DNA of 64,000 bases from CAWJMF01 sp963843945. Its GTDB lineage: Bacteria > Vulcanimicrobiota > Vulcanimicrobiia > Vulcanimicrobiales > Vulcanimicrobiaceae. Positions 18,354 to 27,105 of the stretch are shown here, in pieces. The stretch spans positions 1,364,001 through 1,428,000 of the forward strand of contig CAWJMF010000002.1 of the NCBI GenBank assembly GCA_963843945.1, given 5' to 3'. Made by a program: the position numbers and the translations under genes. Under the pieces are notes generated by a model. That model was given only the letters and a program-made list of their open reading frames with translations. It had not been told where the DNA came from and ran no database searches. Position 1 is the stretch's first letter. The number at the start of each line of letters is the position of its first letter.

Positions 18354-19351
18354 CTACGATACCGCTTTATTCTTCATCGAAGCAGCAACGTATTTGTGCG
18401 TGTCCTCGATGATGAAATCGATGCCGTACTTGGGTTCCCAGCCGATGGCGTCGCGCAGCTTCTCGTTCAGCCCGATTCGAAAGCGTACGTCGGCAGGCGG
18501 GACCGGCATCGACTTCACCGGCGGAAAGGCGACGCCCCGGTTTACGTGCGCCCAAATCTTTGGCGAGACCGTCGAAAACGTTCTCCGTACTCGGTCCGCA
18601 AATGTTCGAAGTCGTCGTTAACGAGACCCTTGTCGATGATCGCACGCAACGCCTCCGAAATATCCTTCGCGTGGGTAAAGGTTCGCACTTGCCGGCCATC
18701 GCCGAAGATCTCGAAGGGCGTTTGCTTGACGATCGCCTTGTAGATAAAATCGGGAATGACGTGCGACATTCCGAACTCCACGCTTCCGTCCGACTTGATG
18801 TCCGGCAATTCCCCGCTCCCCACGGCGTTGAAGGGTCGGACGATGAGATACGTCAGACCGAATTCTTGGTGAGCTCCGCGCGTCATGAATTCGCCGAAGA
18901 GTTTTTGCATTCCGTAGTTCGTTATTGGGACGGGCTGCTGCAGCGAATCCGCTTCGGTTACGGGACGGTCCATTCGTTCGTAGATCATCGAAGAAGAGAA
19001 GTAGACGAATAGCGCCTCAGGTGCCGCGGCTAACGTGGAATCGATCGCGTGCGCGAGCAGTTCCGTGTTGTCGCGAGAAATGCGATACGGTATCTTATGA
19101 AAATAGCGGATACCCCCGATAAGGGCAGCCAGACACAGGACGACGTCGTAGCCCTTGAACTCCATGGGATACATCGTCCGAACGTCTTTGATTTCGAGGC
19201 GGAATTTCGGATGGTCATAAAAATCGTGCTCGATGTAGCCGTATTTCGAGAAGTTGTCGATGACGGTGACGCTATGACCCGCGTTCAACAATTCGCGGAC
19301 GACGTACGATCCGATAAAGCCGGCACCACCGAGGCACAAAATCTTCTTCAA
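18354..19351 (-). CDS. NAD-dependent epimerase/dehydratase (extended SDR), frameshifted 3' end
   Basis: An extended SDR of about 330 residues acting on a nucleotide sugar. It has ILCLGGAGFIGSYVVREL (cofactor loop), VVLCLAALIGGIRYFHKIP, VYFSSSMIYE (catalytic Ser) and the Y-x3-K of TNYGMQKLFGEF, then NAVGSGELP and FEIFGDGRQVRTFTHAKDI. The start is TTG 19351, preceded at 7 bases by AGGAGA; it overlaps a TGA in another frame that is the likely end of the upstream GT2. The C-terminus is split by changes near 18590 and 18545 and resumes as PPADVRFRIGLNEKLRDAI and TKYVAAS-like residues to TAG at 18354-18356. UDP-glucose 4-epimerase or a related 4,6-dehydratase activity is possible; the substrate is not assignable. 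Confidence 0.75.
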
Positions 19352-20077
19352 ACTGGGTCTCCTGGAGTTGGGGGCGGCGGCGCGCCGCCGGAATGCGTAA
19401 CGATACCACCGTAGATAGTGTGGGAGCCACTTTCGGATATTGAAGCGCGACGTGCCGGCAACCCGGTCGCGCCAGGTTGTCGGAATCTCGCCGATACGGT
19501 ACCCCCCGACGTAAGCCTTCACGACCATCTCCAAGCCGATCTCGAAACCCGCTTGCGACTGGATCTGCGTGGCGCCGAGAAACGATCCCCGGTACATCTT
19601 AAAGTTATTGGTCGCATCGTGAGTCGGAATGCCCGCGAGATAGGTGGAGCGAAAGGCCCGCCGTTCGCGACATCATGCTCTTGATGGGCGGTCCCCCGAT
19701 TTGGCGGCCGCCGCGCATGTAGCGCGACCCGCAGACGACGTCAAACTTGTCGTCGGCGATAAGCTGGTACATCGTGTTGATGTCGTTGAGATCGTCGGAG
19801 AGGTCGGCCATGATCACCGCGACGGCGGTTTGCGTCGAGCAACTCTCAAGGCCGGTTTTTACTGCATTGAGGGCGCCGCGGCCGTACTCGTTGCGGATCA
19901 AGCGAATCGGGAAGGGAATCCTTCCAAGCGCGAGCGGACGACCGGCAGCGTGGTGTCTTCCTCGAAATCATACACGACGGCAAGCTCGCACGGGACCCGA
20001 ACCTTCTCCGCTACCGCGTCGAGGAGGGCTCCGATATTCTCGGCTTCATTGTAGACGGGGCAAACCAGCGCTAGCAT
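19352..20077 (-). CDS. Family 2 glycosyltransferase (polyprenyl-phosphate sugar type), frameshifted
   Basis: A GT2 of about 240 residues, like dolichyl-phosphate mannose/glucose synthases. Pieces in order: LALVCPVYNEAENIGALLDA (GT-A N-terminus, from ATG 20077), then LIRNEYGRGALNAVKTGLES, then AVAVIMADLSDDLNDINTMYQLI where the catalytic D-x-D equivalent is DLSDD, KFDVVCGSRYMRGGRQIGGP, and finally GFEIGLEMVVKAYVGGYRIGEIP with WRDRVAGTSRFNIRKWLPHYLRW. Frame changes lie near 19915, 19660 and, at a C-run, near 19370. Without the last change the frame would run on into the epimerase. Such enzymes charge a lipid carrier with a sugar that GT-C enzymes then use, which fits the several GT-C-like proteins nearby. 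Confidence 0.75.
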
Positions 20078-20100
20078 CGAGCCGCTCTAGAAAGCGTTCG

Positions 20101-21357
20101 CTAAAGGACGCATCCGTCGCCCCACATATTCCAGATGTCGACGACGATCTTTTCTTCAGGAATAGCAAGGTCGCGGTATTCGCGGTGTGGTGCGCCGAGG
20201 ACGATGACGTCGCAGCGCCGGATTAAATCGTCGGCAGTGACGAACCCCGGCTCGTCGATATAGACATCGGAGCAGACGACAGCGGAGCTCTCGAATGCCA
20301 AGACCTTCCGCAGCTTGTATGAGAGCGATTCGCGCTTATCGTCGCTATTCGCCTTAAAAGCCATGCCGAGCACGCCGACTGTCAACTTCGAAAGATCGAA
20401 GCGCCGTTTGAGCCGATCCACCAAGTAATTCGGCAAGCCCTCGTTTACGAGCATGGCGGCATGCCCGAGATAGAAGCGGTTGTTGTTGAAGGCGGCGAGT
20501 TGCATCGCGTCTTTGAACAGGCACGGTCCCGCAGCGAAACCCGGCTTCGGCAAATCCTTCGCGCGCGGATAGTTGTGCGTCATCGCATGGTGAATCCGAT
20601 AGAAGTCCGCGCCATGATCGTTGGCCAACATATAAAATTGATTCGCCGTAGCGAACAACGTGTAGCGCCAAGTGTTGGTGAACAGCTTCGCGAGCTCGGC
20701 TTCGATTGGCGCGAGTTCCACGACGTCCGTCGTCAGCGGCGCGAACAACTCCCGGCAGCGCCGCAGTCCCTCGTTAGAGTAGGAAGAGATGATCTGCGGA
20801 AGCGTTCGAAGCTCTTCCATGGCCTGGCCTTCGGCAATTCGTTCGGGACAAAAGGCAACTTCGACGTCTTTTCCGGTCTCGCTCATGAGATGTTTTAGGC
20901 GATCCGTCGTGCCGGGATAAACCGTGCTCCGCAGCACGACGAGTTGGCCGTCGATAAGGTGTTGCGACAACGTGTCCATGAGCGCACGGATCGGCTCGAA
21001 TTCGGGGTTGAGATGGCGGTCGACCGGCGTCCCGATGACGACGATCACGACGTCAGCTTGCGATACGACCTTCGCATCGAGACTCGTGTGGAAGGTTCCA
21101 CCGGCGAGCGCCGCGCGGAGGACCTCCTCGCAGCCGTCTTCCTTAAACGGAACCTCCCCGGCTAGAATTCGCTTTTCTACCGCGGCGTTGATGTCGAGCG
21201 CGCACACTTGCCGGCCGGCGCCGGCGAGCGACACCGCAAGGGGTAGCCCCACGTGACCGAAACCGCCGACGATCACGGCATCGTAGAGCTTGGTCGCGAG
21301 CCCGTTCTTGCCTAAGCTCGAAGGGGTCCTCGTTGAAGCGGAGTCCACGGTCGGCAC
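20101..21357 (-). CDS. UDP-glucose/GDP-mannose dehydrogenase family protein
   Basis: A 418-residue nucleotide-sugar dehydrogenase that oxidises C6 of a UDP- or GDP-sugar to a uronic acid in two NAD-dependent steps. It shows the N-terminal Rossmann loop AVIVGGFGHVGLPLA, the conserved STVYPGTTD, AFCPERIAEG, ELAKLFTNTWRYT for the central helix, and the catalytic cysteine in GPCLFKDAMQL. The C-terminal domain has VGVLGMAFKANSDDKRES. The PERIAEG and middle-domain features recall UDP-N-acetylmannosamine/N-acetylglucosamine dehydrogenases (WecC/WbpA branch) more than UDP-glucose dehydrogenase, but substrate is not settled. It is upstream of the GT2 on the same strand, with a 23-base gap, and supplies an acidic sugar to the glycan. 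Confidence 0.9.
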   Translation of the reverse strand: MPTVDSASTRTPSSLGKNGLATKLYDAVIVGGFGHVGLPLAVSLAGAGRQVCALDINAAVEKRILAGEVPFKEDGCEEVLRAALAGGTFHTSLDAKVVSQADVVIVVIGTPVDRHLNPEFEPIRALMDTLSQHLIDGQLVVLRSTVYPGTTDRLKHLMSETGKDVEVAFCPERIAEGQAMEELRTLPQIISSYSNEGLRRCRELFAPLTTDVVELAPIEAELAKLFTNTWRYTLFATANQFYMLANDHGADFYRIHHAMTHNYPRAKDLPKPGFAAGPCLFKDAMQLAAFNNNRFYLGHAAMLVNEGLPNYLVDRLKRRFDLSKLTVGVLGMAFKANSDDKRESLSYKLRKVLAFESSAVVCSDVYIDEPGFVTADDLIRRCDVIVLGAPHREYRDLAIPEEKIVVDIWNMWGDGCVL

Positions 21358-21424
21358 GTCTAGGCCCTCGAGAAAGTACGCAAGCTTATCCGTTTATCGG
21401 CAGGTAGCGAACCGCCCTCCCCGC

Positions 21425-22765
21425 CTAAGGTCGCTCCGTTGCCGATGGGCCTTGACCGATATCTCGAAGGCCCTCAAGGTCCGCACGAACCTCACTCGGT
21501 GAGGGGTACAAGTGTGACAGCTGTTCGTCGGTATCGAGCGAGACGCGGCGGGCCAAGTAATAATCGCTGAGCCTATCGGCATAGTCGGCGCGAAAATCGG
21601 AAACGCCGCGCATGGACGCAAACCCATAGAGCACGGCACCCCCCAGTAGACAGACCCCCAGCGCCGCGCGGACGGCAAGCGGTGGTTTGAACGCCGACAC
21701 GACCAGTACGCAGAGCGATACCAACGAAATCCAAAGCATCGTCGACGGGGTGATGTAGCGGCTTTCCAGCGCTTGATGAGCGCCGAGGCCCGCGCGCCCC
21801 AGCGTCGTGACCGCCGCGGAAAGAATCGCAAACGAGCCGAGACCGATCCAGGGGGCGGCCCTCGGGCGAAGCGCCGCCGGCGGGTTTCGAAGAAGGAGGA
21901 TGGCGGCTGCCACGTATCCGGCCAAACCGGTCGCGCCGAGCGTTGCCGAGACGGGCGATCCCGCCCAGCCCCCAAACGGGCCGCCGAGGTATGCGAGAAA
22001 ATAGATTGCCGACGCCGCTAGCGAGACGTGCTCCGCACCGGCCGGAGAGTGCCCGAGAAATTGATAGTGGTAAAAATAAAGCGCGAACGCGACGACCCCG
22101 AGGGCAGACCACACAGCAAGCAGGCTCCAGCGTAAAGGGACTCCTAATGCGAGCACGATTAAACCGGCAGGCCACACGTTGAGGCCGAAGAGACTCGAAA
22201 ACGAGGACACGTACGCAAAGGCCGCCGCCAAGAGAAGCCGTTGCAACCCGACGGGCGATTCGCTCAGCAGCCAAACGGCGGCTAAAACGCAGGTGTTGAT
22301 GAGGAACCAAACGGTTTGGAATCCCCAAATCCAATTGCCCTCTTGCGATAGCGCAAACAGCAGAAACGTGTCGATCACTAGGACGACCGAAGCGACGCGT
22401 CTCGAAAACGTCGCCCGAAGCAGTCCGAGGAGGAAGAGTTGGCCCACGACCACGACGGCCAGACTCGCCAGGCATTCACGCAGCTGGCTCCAGCCGCCCA
22501 GACGGTCAAGACCTAAAGCGATCAGCCTGCCGAAAAACATACGGTGATCGTTGTGCTGAACCCACAGTTCCGAAAAGGTTAACGTCCCGGCGTGCAAGTG
22601 CAGAATGAGAGGCGCCCACTCGAACTCGTCCCAATGCGGTACGTTCACGGTGTATCGGAAGATGAAACTTGCGAGAACTAAAGGAATCGCTATTGCCGTG
22701 AGGCCACACAGCACCTCGAGCGGGCTAATGCCGGATCTGCCCGGTTTGGAGACGCTCCGCGTCAA
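21425..22765 (-). CDS. Polytopic membrane protein, putative GT-C family ('WDE..QH..HR' type)
   Basis: An intact 446-residue integral membrane protein with about 11 hydrophobic segments. After the first helix it has NVPHWDEFEWAPLILHLHAG and LWVQHNDHRMFFGRLIALG, the defining pattern of the trio described for 13955-15261 and 40664-42949; a later conserved part reads NWIWGFQTVWFLINT, again shared (NWLWGFQLAF, NPLWGFQIAW). A last loop has ALESRYITPSTM. Acidic residues in the first loop and the multi-helix topology resemble GT-C glycosyltransferases, so transfer of a lipid-linked sugar at the periplasmic face is a reasonable but unproven role. It is upstream of the dehydrogenase and divergent from the wzm operon. 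Confidence 0.7.
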   Translation of the reverse strand: MTRSVSKPGRSGISPLEVLCGLTAIAIPLVLASFIFRYTVNVPHWDEFEWAPLILHLHAGTLTFSELWVQHNDHRMFFGRLIALGLDRLGGWSQLRECLASLAVVVVGQLFLLGLLRATFSRRVASVVLVIDTFLLFALSQEGNWIWGFQTVWFLINTCVLAAVWLLSESPVGLQRLLLAAAFAYVSSFSSLFGLNVWPAGLIVLALGVPLRWSLLAVWSALGVVAFALYFYHYQFLGHSPAGAEHVSLAASAIYFLAYLGGPFGGWAGSPVSATLGATGLAGYVAAAILLLRNPPAALRPRAAPWIGLGSFAILSAAVTTLGRAGLGAHQALESRYITPSTMLWISLVSLCVLVVSAFKPPLAVRAALGVCLLGGAVLYGFASMRGVSDFRADYADRLSDYYLARRVSLDTDEQLSHLYPSPSEVRADLEGLRDIGQGPSATERP

Positions 22766-22843
22766 TCGGCCCTCGGCGAGGCTGGATTCCGGGGCTCGAC
22801 GGCGAGAAAAAAAAGACCCTCCGAAAGGGAACGTCGTTGTCCG

Positions 22844-23512
22844 ATGCCGCTGCAGTTGACGGCAACACTCATCTTGGCAGCAAGTTGTGCGGCGCTTTCC
22901 TATTTTTCCTTTCGCCGGAACCGGGACGCGACGTTAGCAATTCTTCTCGCCGTTCTTCTTTTTGCGGCCTTCGTCGCCGGCTCGCTACTGCATCCGGTGC
23001 AACTGACCTCGAAACGGACGTCGCACGAGTTGTCTATCGCAGAGAACGTCGGCGCAGAGACCGGTACCGCTGTACCGCTCGACCAGCAAGCGTTGGACAA
23101 CCTTCCGAACATCACGCTGCCGGCTCAAGGCAATATCGATTTCGTCGCCGTAAGGGACGGCGACAAGCTCGCTGAGACGAGGAAGCCCGTCCTGCATGGC
23201 GCCGAGGATGTCGAATTGCGCGGATGGGTAGCCGATCCGGTCGCCGGCGATGCGGCTAGCGGATTATTCGTAATCGTCAACGATTCTCGGCGCTTAGATT
23301 TTTCGAGCCAGTACGGGCGCGGAAGGCCTGACGTAGCGGCCTTTCTCAAAAACCCACGGCTCGTCAAGACCGGCTTCGTGGTCGACGTGCCCGCGTCGGT
23401 CTTGCACCCGGGGACGAACGAGCTACAGCTTGGGGTGGTTGCGAGCGACCAACGGGGCTTCTTCAAGTTTCCGGATAGGGTGACGGTCACTCTGCCAGAA
23501 CCAAAGAGCTGA
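22844..23512 (+). CDS. Membrane-anchored protein with one GW..D domain, coupled to wzm
   Basis: A 222-residue protein. The N-terminus has two hydrophobic stretches (about 4-20 and 31-46) separated by a basic RRNRD loop, so it is a membrane-anchored protein with the rest outside. Residues about 95-215 form one GW..D domain: VELRGWVADPVAGDAAS, GRGRPDVAAFLKNPRLV, TGFVVDVPASVLHPGTNELQLGV. The same domain appears twice each in the proteins at 15290-16294 and 27106-27969. The TGA overlaps the ATG of the Wzm gene, so it is translated with the exporter and may be a subunit or substrate-recognition partner (inference). No family name known to me. Confidence 0.75.
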   Translation: MPLQLTATLILAASCAALSYFSFRRNRDATLAILLAVLLFAAFVAGSLLHPVQLTSKRTSHELSIAENVGAETGTAVPLDQQALDNLPNITLPAQGNIDFVAVRDGDKLAETRKPVLHGAEDVELRGWVADPVAGDAASGLFVIVNDSRRLDFSSQYGRGRPDVAAFLKNPRLVKTGFVVDVPASVLHPGTNELQLGVVASDQRGFFKFPDRVTVTLPEPKS

Positions 23513-24348
23513 TGCTCGAACGTTTGAGCGGTCCGAAAGCACAACTCGGTGCGCCTAAGAGCCGCGCGGTCCCGATGGGACTTGAGAGATATCTCGACCT
23601 AGTTCGCATCCTTTCGAGCCGCACCCTGAAGACGAGGTACCGCGGCTCGATCCTAGGCGTGTACTGGTCCCTTTCCAATCCGCTGCTGATGACTGGGATC
23701 TACTCCGCGATCTTTGGGACGGCATTTTCTGCGTACTACGGGCACTCCGTCTTGCGCTACGTCTTGGCGACGTTCACCGGTCTCGCCGTCTTGAACATTT
23801 TCTCAAATACGACGTCCCAAGCTCTTCCGAGCGTCGTCGACAACGGCGGCCTGCTCAACAAGGTCCGTCTCCCGGTTAGCGTCTTCCCGCTCTCGATCGT
23901 TGCTTCGAACGCCTTTCAGTTCGCGGTGGGAACGCTTCCGGTGCTGCTATTGATCGCCGCCTTCGGCAGCCACACCTTGCTGAACGTACTTTCGGTCGCT
24001 TTTCCGGCGCTGGCGCTTCTGCTCGTAACGGCCGGCTTCTCGTTTATCGTCAGCGCGCTCTACGTCTTTTTCCGGGACTTGCCGTATATGTACGAGCTCG
24101 TGCTGTTCGTGCTCTGGATCACCAGCCCCATCTTTTACCCGGTCGATATCGTACCGCTGCGCGTGCGGCCGTTTCTCGCGCTAAATCCTCTCGTACCGAT
24201 CATTAGTAGCCTCCGGCAAATTGCTCTGACCCATACGACGCCCGATTTGCTACTGATCGGCTGGAGTCTCTTGACCGGGGTGGTTACGCTTGCGGTTGGG
24301 CTAGCGATCTTCCATTCTCTCCGTAAAGAATTTATGGACCTCTTGTGA
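23512..24348 (+). CDS. wzm: ABC-2 type polysaccharide exporter permease (Wzm-like)
   Basis: The 278-residue transmembrane subunit of an ABC-2 polysaccharide exporter, with six hydrophobic segments. The N-terminal cytoplasmic part carries LDLVRILSSRTLKTRYRGSIL, the amphipathic interface motif ending in RYRGSILG that is standard in Wzm/TagG/KpsM, then YWSLSNPLLMTGIYSAIF. The ABC-2 signature region reads PLNPLVPIISSLRQIAL. ATG 23512 overlaps the TGA of the preceding GW..D gene and its own TGA overlaps the GTG of wzt, giving a three-gene coupled unit. It would move lipid-linked glycan from the cytoplasmic to the periplasmic leaflet. Confidence 0.9.
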   Translation: MLERLSGPKAQLGAPKSRAVPMGLERYLDLVRILSSRTLKTRYRGSILGVYWSLSNPLLMTGIYSAIFGTAFSAYYGHSVLRYVLATFTGLAVLNIFSNTTSQALPSVVDNGGLLNKVRLPVSVFPLSIVASNAFQFAVGTLPVLLLIAAFGSHTLLNVLSVAFPALALLLVTAGFSFIVSALYVFFRDLPYMYELVLFVLWITSPIFYPVDIVPLRVRPFLALNPLVPIISSLRQIALTHTTPDLLLIGWSLLTGVVTLAVGLAIFHSLRKEFMDLL

Positions 24349-25103
24349 AGGCCGCAATCGAATTAAGCGCGGTAACGCTAAAGCGGCGCACGCAAGAGGA
24401 ATTGACCTACGACCTAAAACGCCTGATTCTCCATTCGTTGACGAACCGCTATCGAAAGCCGAAGCGGCGTACGGTCCTCGATGAGGTGTCGATAACGATC
24501 GCAAAGGGCGAGAAGATCGGAATCATCGGGCCGAACGGCTCCGGTAAATCGACGCTGTTGAAGGTCATCTGCGGCATCTTGACGCCGAGCTCGGGACGCG
24601 TCGCCGTTCACGGGCGGATCGCGCCCCTGATCGAACTTGGCGCGGGATTCGACCCGAATATGTCGGTCGTCGACAACATTGTGTTTTACGGCGTTTTGCT
24701 CGGCTTTCCGGAGGCCGAGATGCGACAGCGCGTCGCGTCCATCTTGGCATTCGCCGAGCTCGAAGACCATGCGACGGAGCCGCTCAAGGCTCTGTCCTCG
24801 GGGATGTTGGCGCGCTTGGGCTTCGGAATCGCTACCGACGTCCATCCGGACATTCTGTTGCTCGACGAAGTGCTCTCCGTCGGCGATCAGAGCTTCCGAA
24901 CGAAGTCCAACTTGCGCATGCAACAGCTGTGGACCGAACATTCTACGATCGTCCTCGTTTCGCACGAACTCGAGTTTATCGGAAACGCCTGCACCCGCGC
25001 TGTCTGGATGCAGGAGGGTCGCGTCGCAATGGTCGGCCCCGCGCCCGAAGTTACCACAAGCTACCGCGACTCCGTCGCGGCGCCGCCGCTGCTCCCGGCT
25101 TGA
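24345..25103 (+). CDS. wzt: ABC-2 type polysaccharide exporter ATPase (Wzt-like, short form)
   Basis: The 252-residue ATPase subunit of the exporter. Walker A is GPNGSGKST at 62-70, the ABC signature is LSSGMLARLGF, Walker B is ILLLDEVLSVGD, and the switch histidine is in VLVSHELEF. It has the gly-rich LIELGAGFDPNMS region of the Wzt/TagH subfamily. The protein ends shortly after the nucleotide-binding domain, so the C-terminal carbohydrate-binding domain that in many Wzt proteins reads the terminal modification of the glycan is absent. GTG 24345 overlaps the wzm stop. It is followed by convergent transcription of the GT2 at 25108. Confidence 0.92.
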   Translation: MKAAIELSAVTLKRRTQEELTYDLKRLILHSLTNRYRKPKRRTVLDEVSITIAKGEKIGIIGPNGSGKSTLLKVICGILTPSSGRVAVHGRIAPLIELGAGFDPNMSVVDNIVFYGVLLGFPEAEMRQRVASILAFAELEDHATEPLKALSSGMLARLGFGIATDVHPDILLLDEVLSVGDQSFRTKSNLRMQQLWTEHSTIVLVSHELEFIGNACTRAVWMQEGRVAMVGPAPEVTTSYRDSVAAPPLLPA

Positions 25104-25107
25104 GCGA

Positions 25108-27024
25108 TTAGGCGATCTCCACCCGAATCGAGTAGTCCTCGCGGTCGAGCGTGAGGTGCGGGCTGTAGCTCGGATCGTGCGCGATGATTCCCGCCCAGCG
25201 TTCGCGCATCTTGGCCTGTTCCGAGAGGCTGCGCGCGATTTTGAGCGTGCCGACGTCGTGTCCGCGGCTTTTCGACTCGAAGTGATAGAGTTGGACGTGC
25301 GGAAGGTTGACGATGCGATAGCCGGCTTGCACGATCTTGAGGCACAGATCGATATCGTTGAACGCGACGGTGAGCTCCTCGTCGAACCCGCCGGCTTGCT
25401 CGAAGACTTCGCGCCGCGTCATCAGACACGCCCCGGTGACCGCCGAGTAGTTGTTGATCGCTTTGAGCATGTTGGCATGCCCGTTGGCGGAGAGTTTGAA
25501 GTGTTTGTGGCTGTGACCCGCCACGCCGCCAAGACCGATGATCACCCCGGCGTGCTGCACCGTATCGTCGGGATACAGCAGCAGCGCACCGACCGCACCG
25601 ATCGAAGGACGCTGCGCCTGCTCGACCATCGCGGCGATCCAGCCCTCGCTCTTGGCTTCGGTGTCGTTGTTGAGAAAAAGCAGGTAGTGGCCGGTGCTCT
25701 GGGTGACGGCGTAGTTATTGATGCGCGAGAAATTGAAGGGCACGTCGTAGCGCACGACCCGCACGCGCGGTTCCTTTTTGGCCCAGCGCGCAAACGTCGC
25801 CAGCGAGGCCGCTTCGGTGCTCCCGTTGTCGAGCAGGATCACCTCGAGATCGTCGTAACCGGCTTTGGCAAAGAGCGACGAGAGACAACGGTCGACGTCC
25901 TCGCCGTGATCGCGCGTCGGCACGATCACGCTCACCCGCCGGCGATCGCGGATCGCGTAGCGCACGAGATAGACCCCGGCGCAATCGTCGCGCTCGCTGA
26001 CGGTGCCCGGCTCGCCGCGCCGCGCGAGCGCTTCGGCGATCGCCGCTTCGGCGGCGCGCGAGCTGTACGGTTTGGCCCGCGCGATCCCCGACGCCGAACC
26101 GGCGTGCTTGCGCCAGTGATAGAGCACCCGCGGAATGTGGTGGATCTTCTCGGTGCGCTCGGTCAAGCGCAAGACCAGATCGTAGTCTTGGCTGCCCGAG
26201 AACTCGGGACGGAACCCGCCGAGCGCTTCGACCAGCGCGCGCCGGTAGACGCCGAAGTGGCAAGTGTACATGCGCGAGAGGAACGAGTCGGGCGACCAGT
26301 CGGGTTTGAAGTGCGGCTCGCAGTAGAGTCCCGCTTCGTCGATCTTGTCTTCGTCGGAGTAGAGCATGTCGACGTCGGGAAAACGATTGATCGCCAGCGC
26401 CGTTTCGAAGAGTGCGTCGGGCGAGAGGGTATCGTCGTGATCGAGAAAGCCGACGAACTCCCCGCTGGCCAGCTCGAGTGCGGAGTTGCTCGCACGCGCG
26501 ATGTGGCCGTTCTCGCTGCGGTAGACGACTTTGATGCGCGCATCGAGCGCGCGATACTCCTCGAGTACGTTGCGCACGTGGGCTGCTTGGGAAGCGTCGT
26601 CGGCGATGCAGAGTTCCCAGTAGGGATACGCCTGCGCGCGCACCGATTCGAGTGCCTCGCGCAAGAACGCTTCGGGCGTTTCGTACGTCGCCATCACCAC
26701 GCTGATCGTGGGACGCAACGGGAGCGTCTCCGAAACCTCACGCATCCGCGCGAGATCGGATGCGCGCGGCGTGTTCCGGCGGAGCCAGACCGCATAGGGC
26801 GCGGCCGGAGCTGCCGAGCTCGCCAACAGAGGCGGCACGCGATAAGGTTCCCACGCGCCGTCGGCCGATAAGCCAAGCCTCTTTTTGAGGGCGAAAAAGA
26901 CGTTCCGCAGCTTCCAGAACCGGCTTAGCTCCATCGAGCGAATCCGATGCCGCATGTCTTCGATGAGCGGCTGGAGGTTCGTCTCGTGCTCGGACGTCGG
27001 CCGCCGCTCTTCGGAATCGTTCAC
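25108..27024 (-). CDS. Two-domain GT2 glycosyltransferase, copy A of an inverted pair
   Basis: A 638-residue soluble enzyme with two GT-A glycosyltransferase domains, of the type found in rhamnan and O-antigen assembly. An N-terminal helical region (with SRFWKLRNVFFALKKRLGL) precedes the first GT2 domain: TISVVMATYETPEAFL, ELCIADDASQAAHV, and the catalytic YSDEDKIDE. The second GT2 domain starts with VSVIVPTRDHGEDVDR, with VILLDNGSTEAA, LLFLNNDTEAKSEGW and GFDEELTVAFNDIDLCLK. Residues from about 90 to 590 are almost identical to copy B at 29803; only two residue differences are seen (A/S and F/L). The C-terminal tail (HDVGTLKIARSLSEQ onward) is unique to this copy. Two GT2 domains suggest sequential transfer of two sugars. 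Confidence 0.9.
   Translation of the reverse strand: MNDSEERRPTSEHETNLQPLIEDMRHRIRSMELSRFWKLRNVFFALKKRLGLSADGAWEPYRVPPLLASSAAPAAPYAVWLRRNTPRASDLARMREVSETLPLRPTISVVMATYETPEAFLREALESVRAQAYPYWELCIADDASQAAHVRNVLEEYRALDARIKVVYRSENGHIARASNSALELASGEFVGFLDHDDTLSPDALFETALAINRFPDVDMLYSDEDKIDEAGLYCEPHFKPDWSPDSFLSRMYTCHFGVYRRALVEALGGFRPEFSGSQDYDLVLRLTERTEKIHHIPRVLYHWRKHAGSASGIARAKPYSSRAAEAAIAEALARRGEPGTVSERDDCAGVYLVRYAIRDRRRVSVIVPTRDHGEDVDRCLSSLFAKAGYDDLEVILLDNGSTEAASLATFARWAKKEPRVRVVRYDVPFNFSRINNYAVTQSTGHYLLFLNNDTEAKSEGWIAAMVEQAQRPSIGAVGALLLYPDDTVQHAGVIIGLGGVAGHSHKHFKLSANGHANMLKAINNYSAVTGACLMTRREVFEQAGGFDEELTVAFNDIDLCLKIVQAGYRIVNLPHVQLYHFESKSRGHDVGTLKIARSLSEQAKMRERWAGIIAHDPSYSPHLTLDREDYSIRVEIA
25259..26760. 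repeat. Left arm of a 1502-bp inverted repeat
   Basis: This block, read on the minus strand, is nearly identical to 30178-31679 on the plus strand. Both arms are exactly 1502 bases with no indels; about a dozen scattered substitutions were seen, two of them changing an amino acid. The arm covers the two GT2 catalytic domains of copy A but neither its N-terminal nor its C-terminal part. The spacer between arms is 3417 bases and holds the GW..D protein and the methyltransferase. See the matching arm and the finding on possible inversion. Confidence 0.95.
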
Positions 27025-27105
27025 TTAAAAACTATCGCACTTTCCGACAGCCGGGCACCCCTCGCTGAAAGGAGCTGAAGGAGACCGCAAACTTCCCGTC
27101 TAGTA

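Noticed and set aside
24637..26871. Plus-strand open frame of 744 codons over wzt and the GT2 copy A
   Set aside because: Mirror of wzt and GT2 codons; its sequence repeats on the opposite strand over copy B, as expected for a shadow of a duplicated gene.
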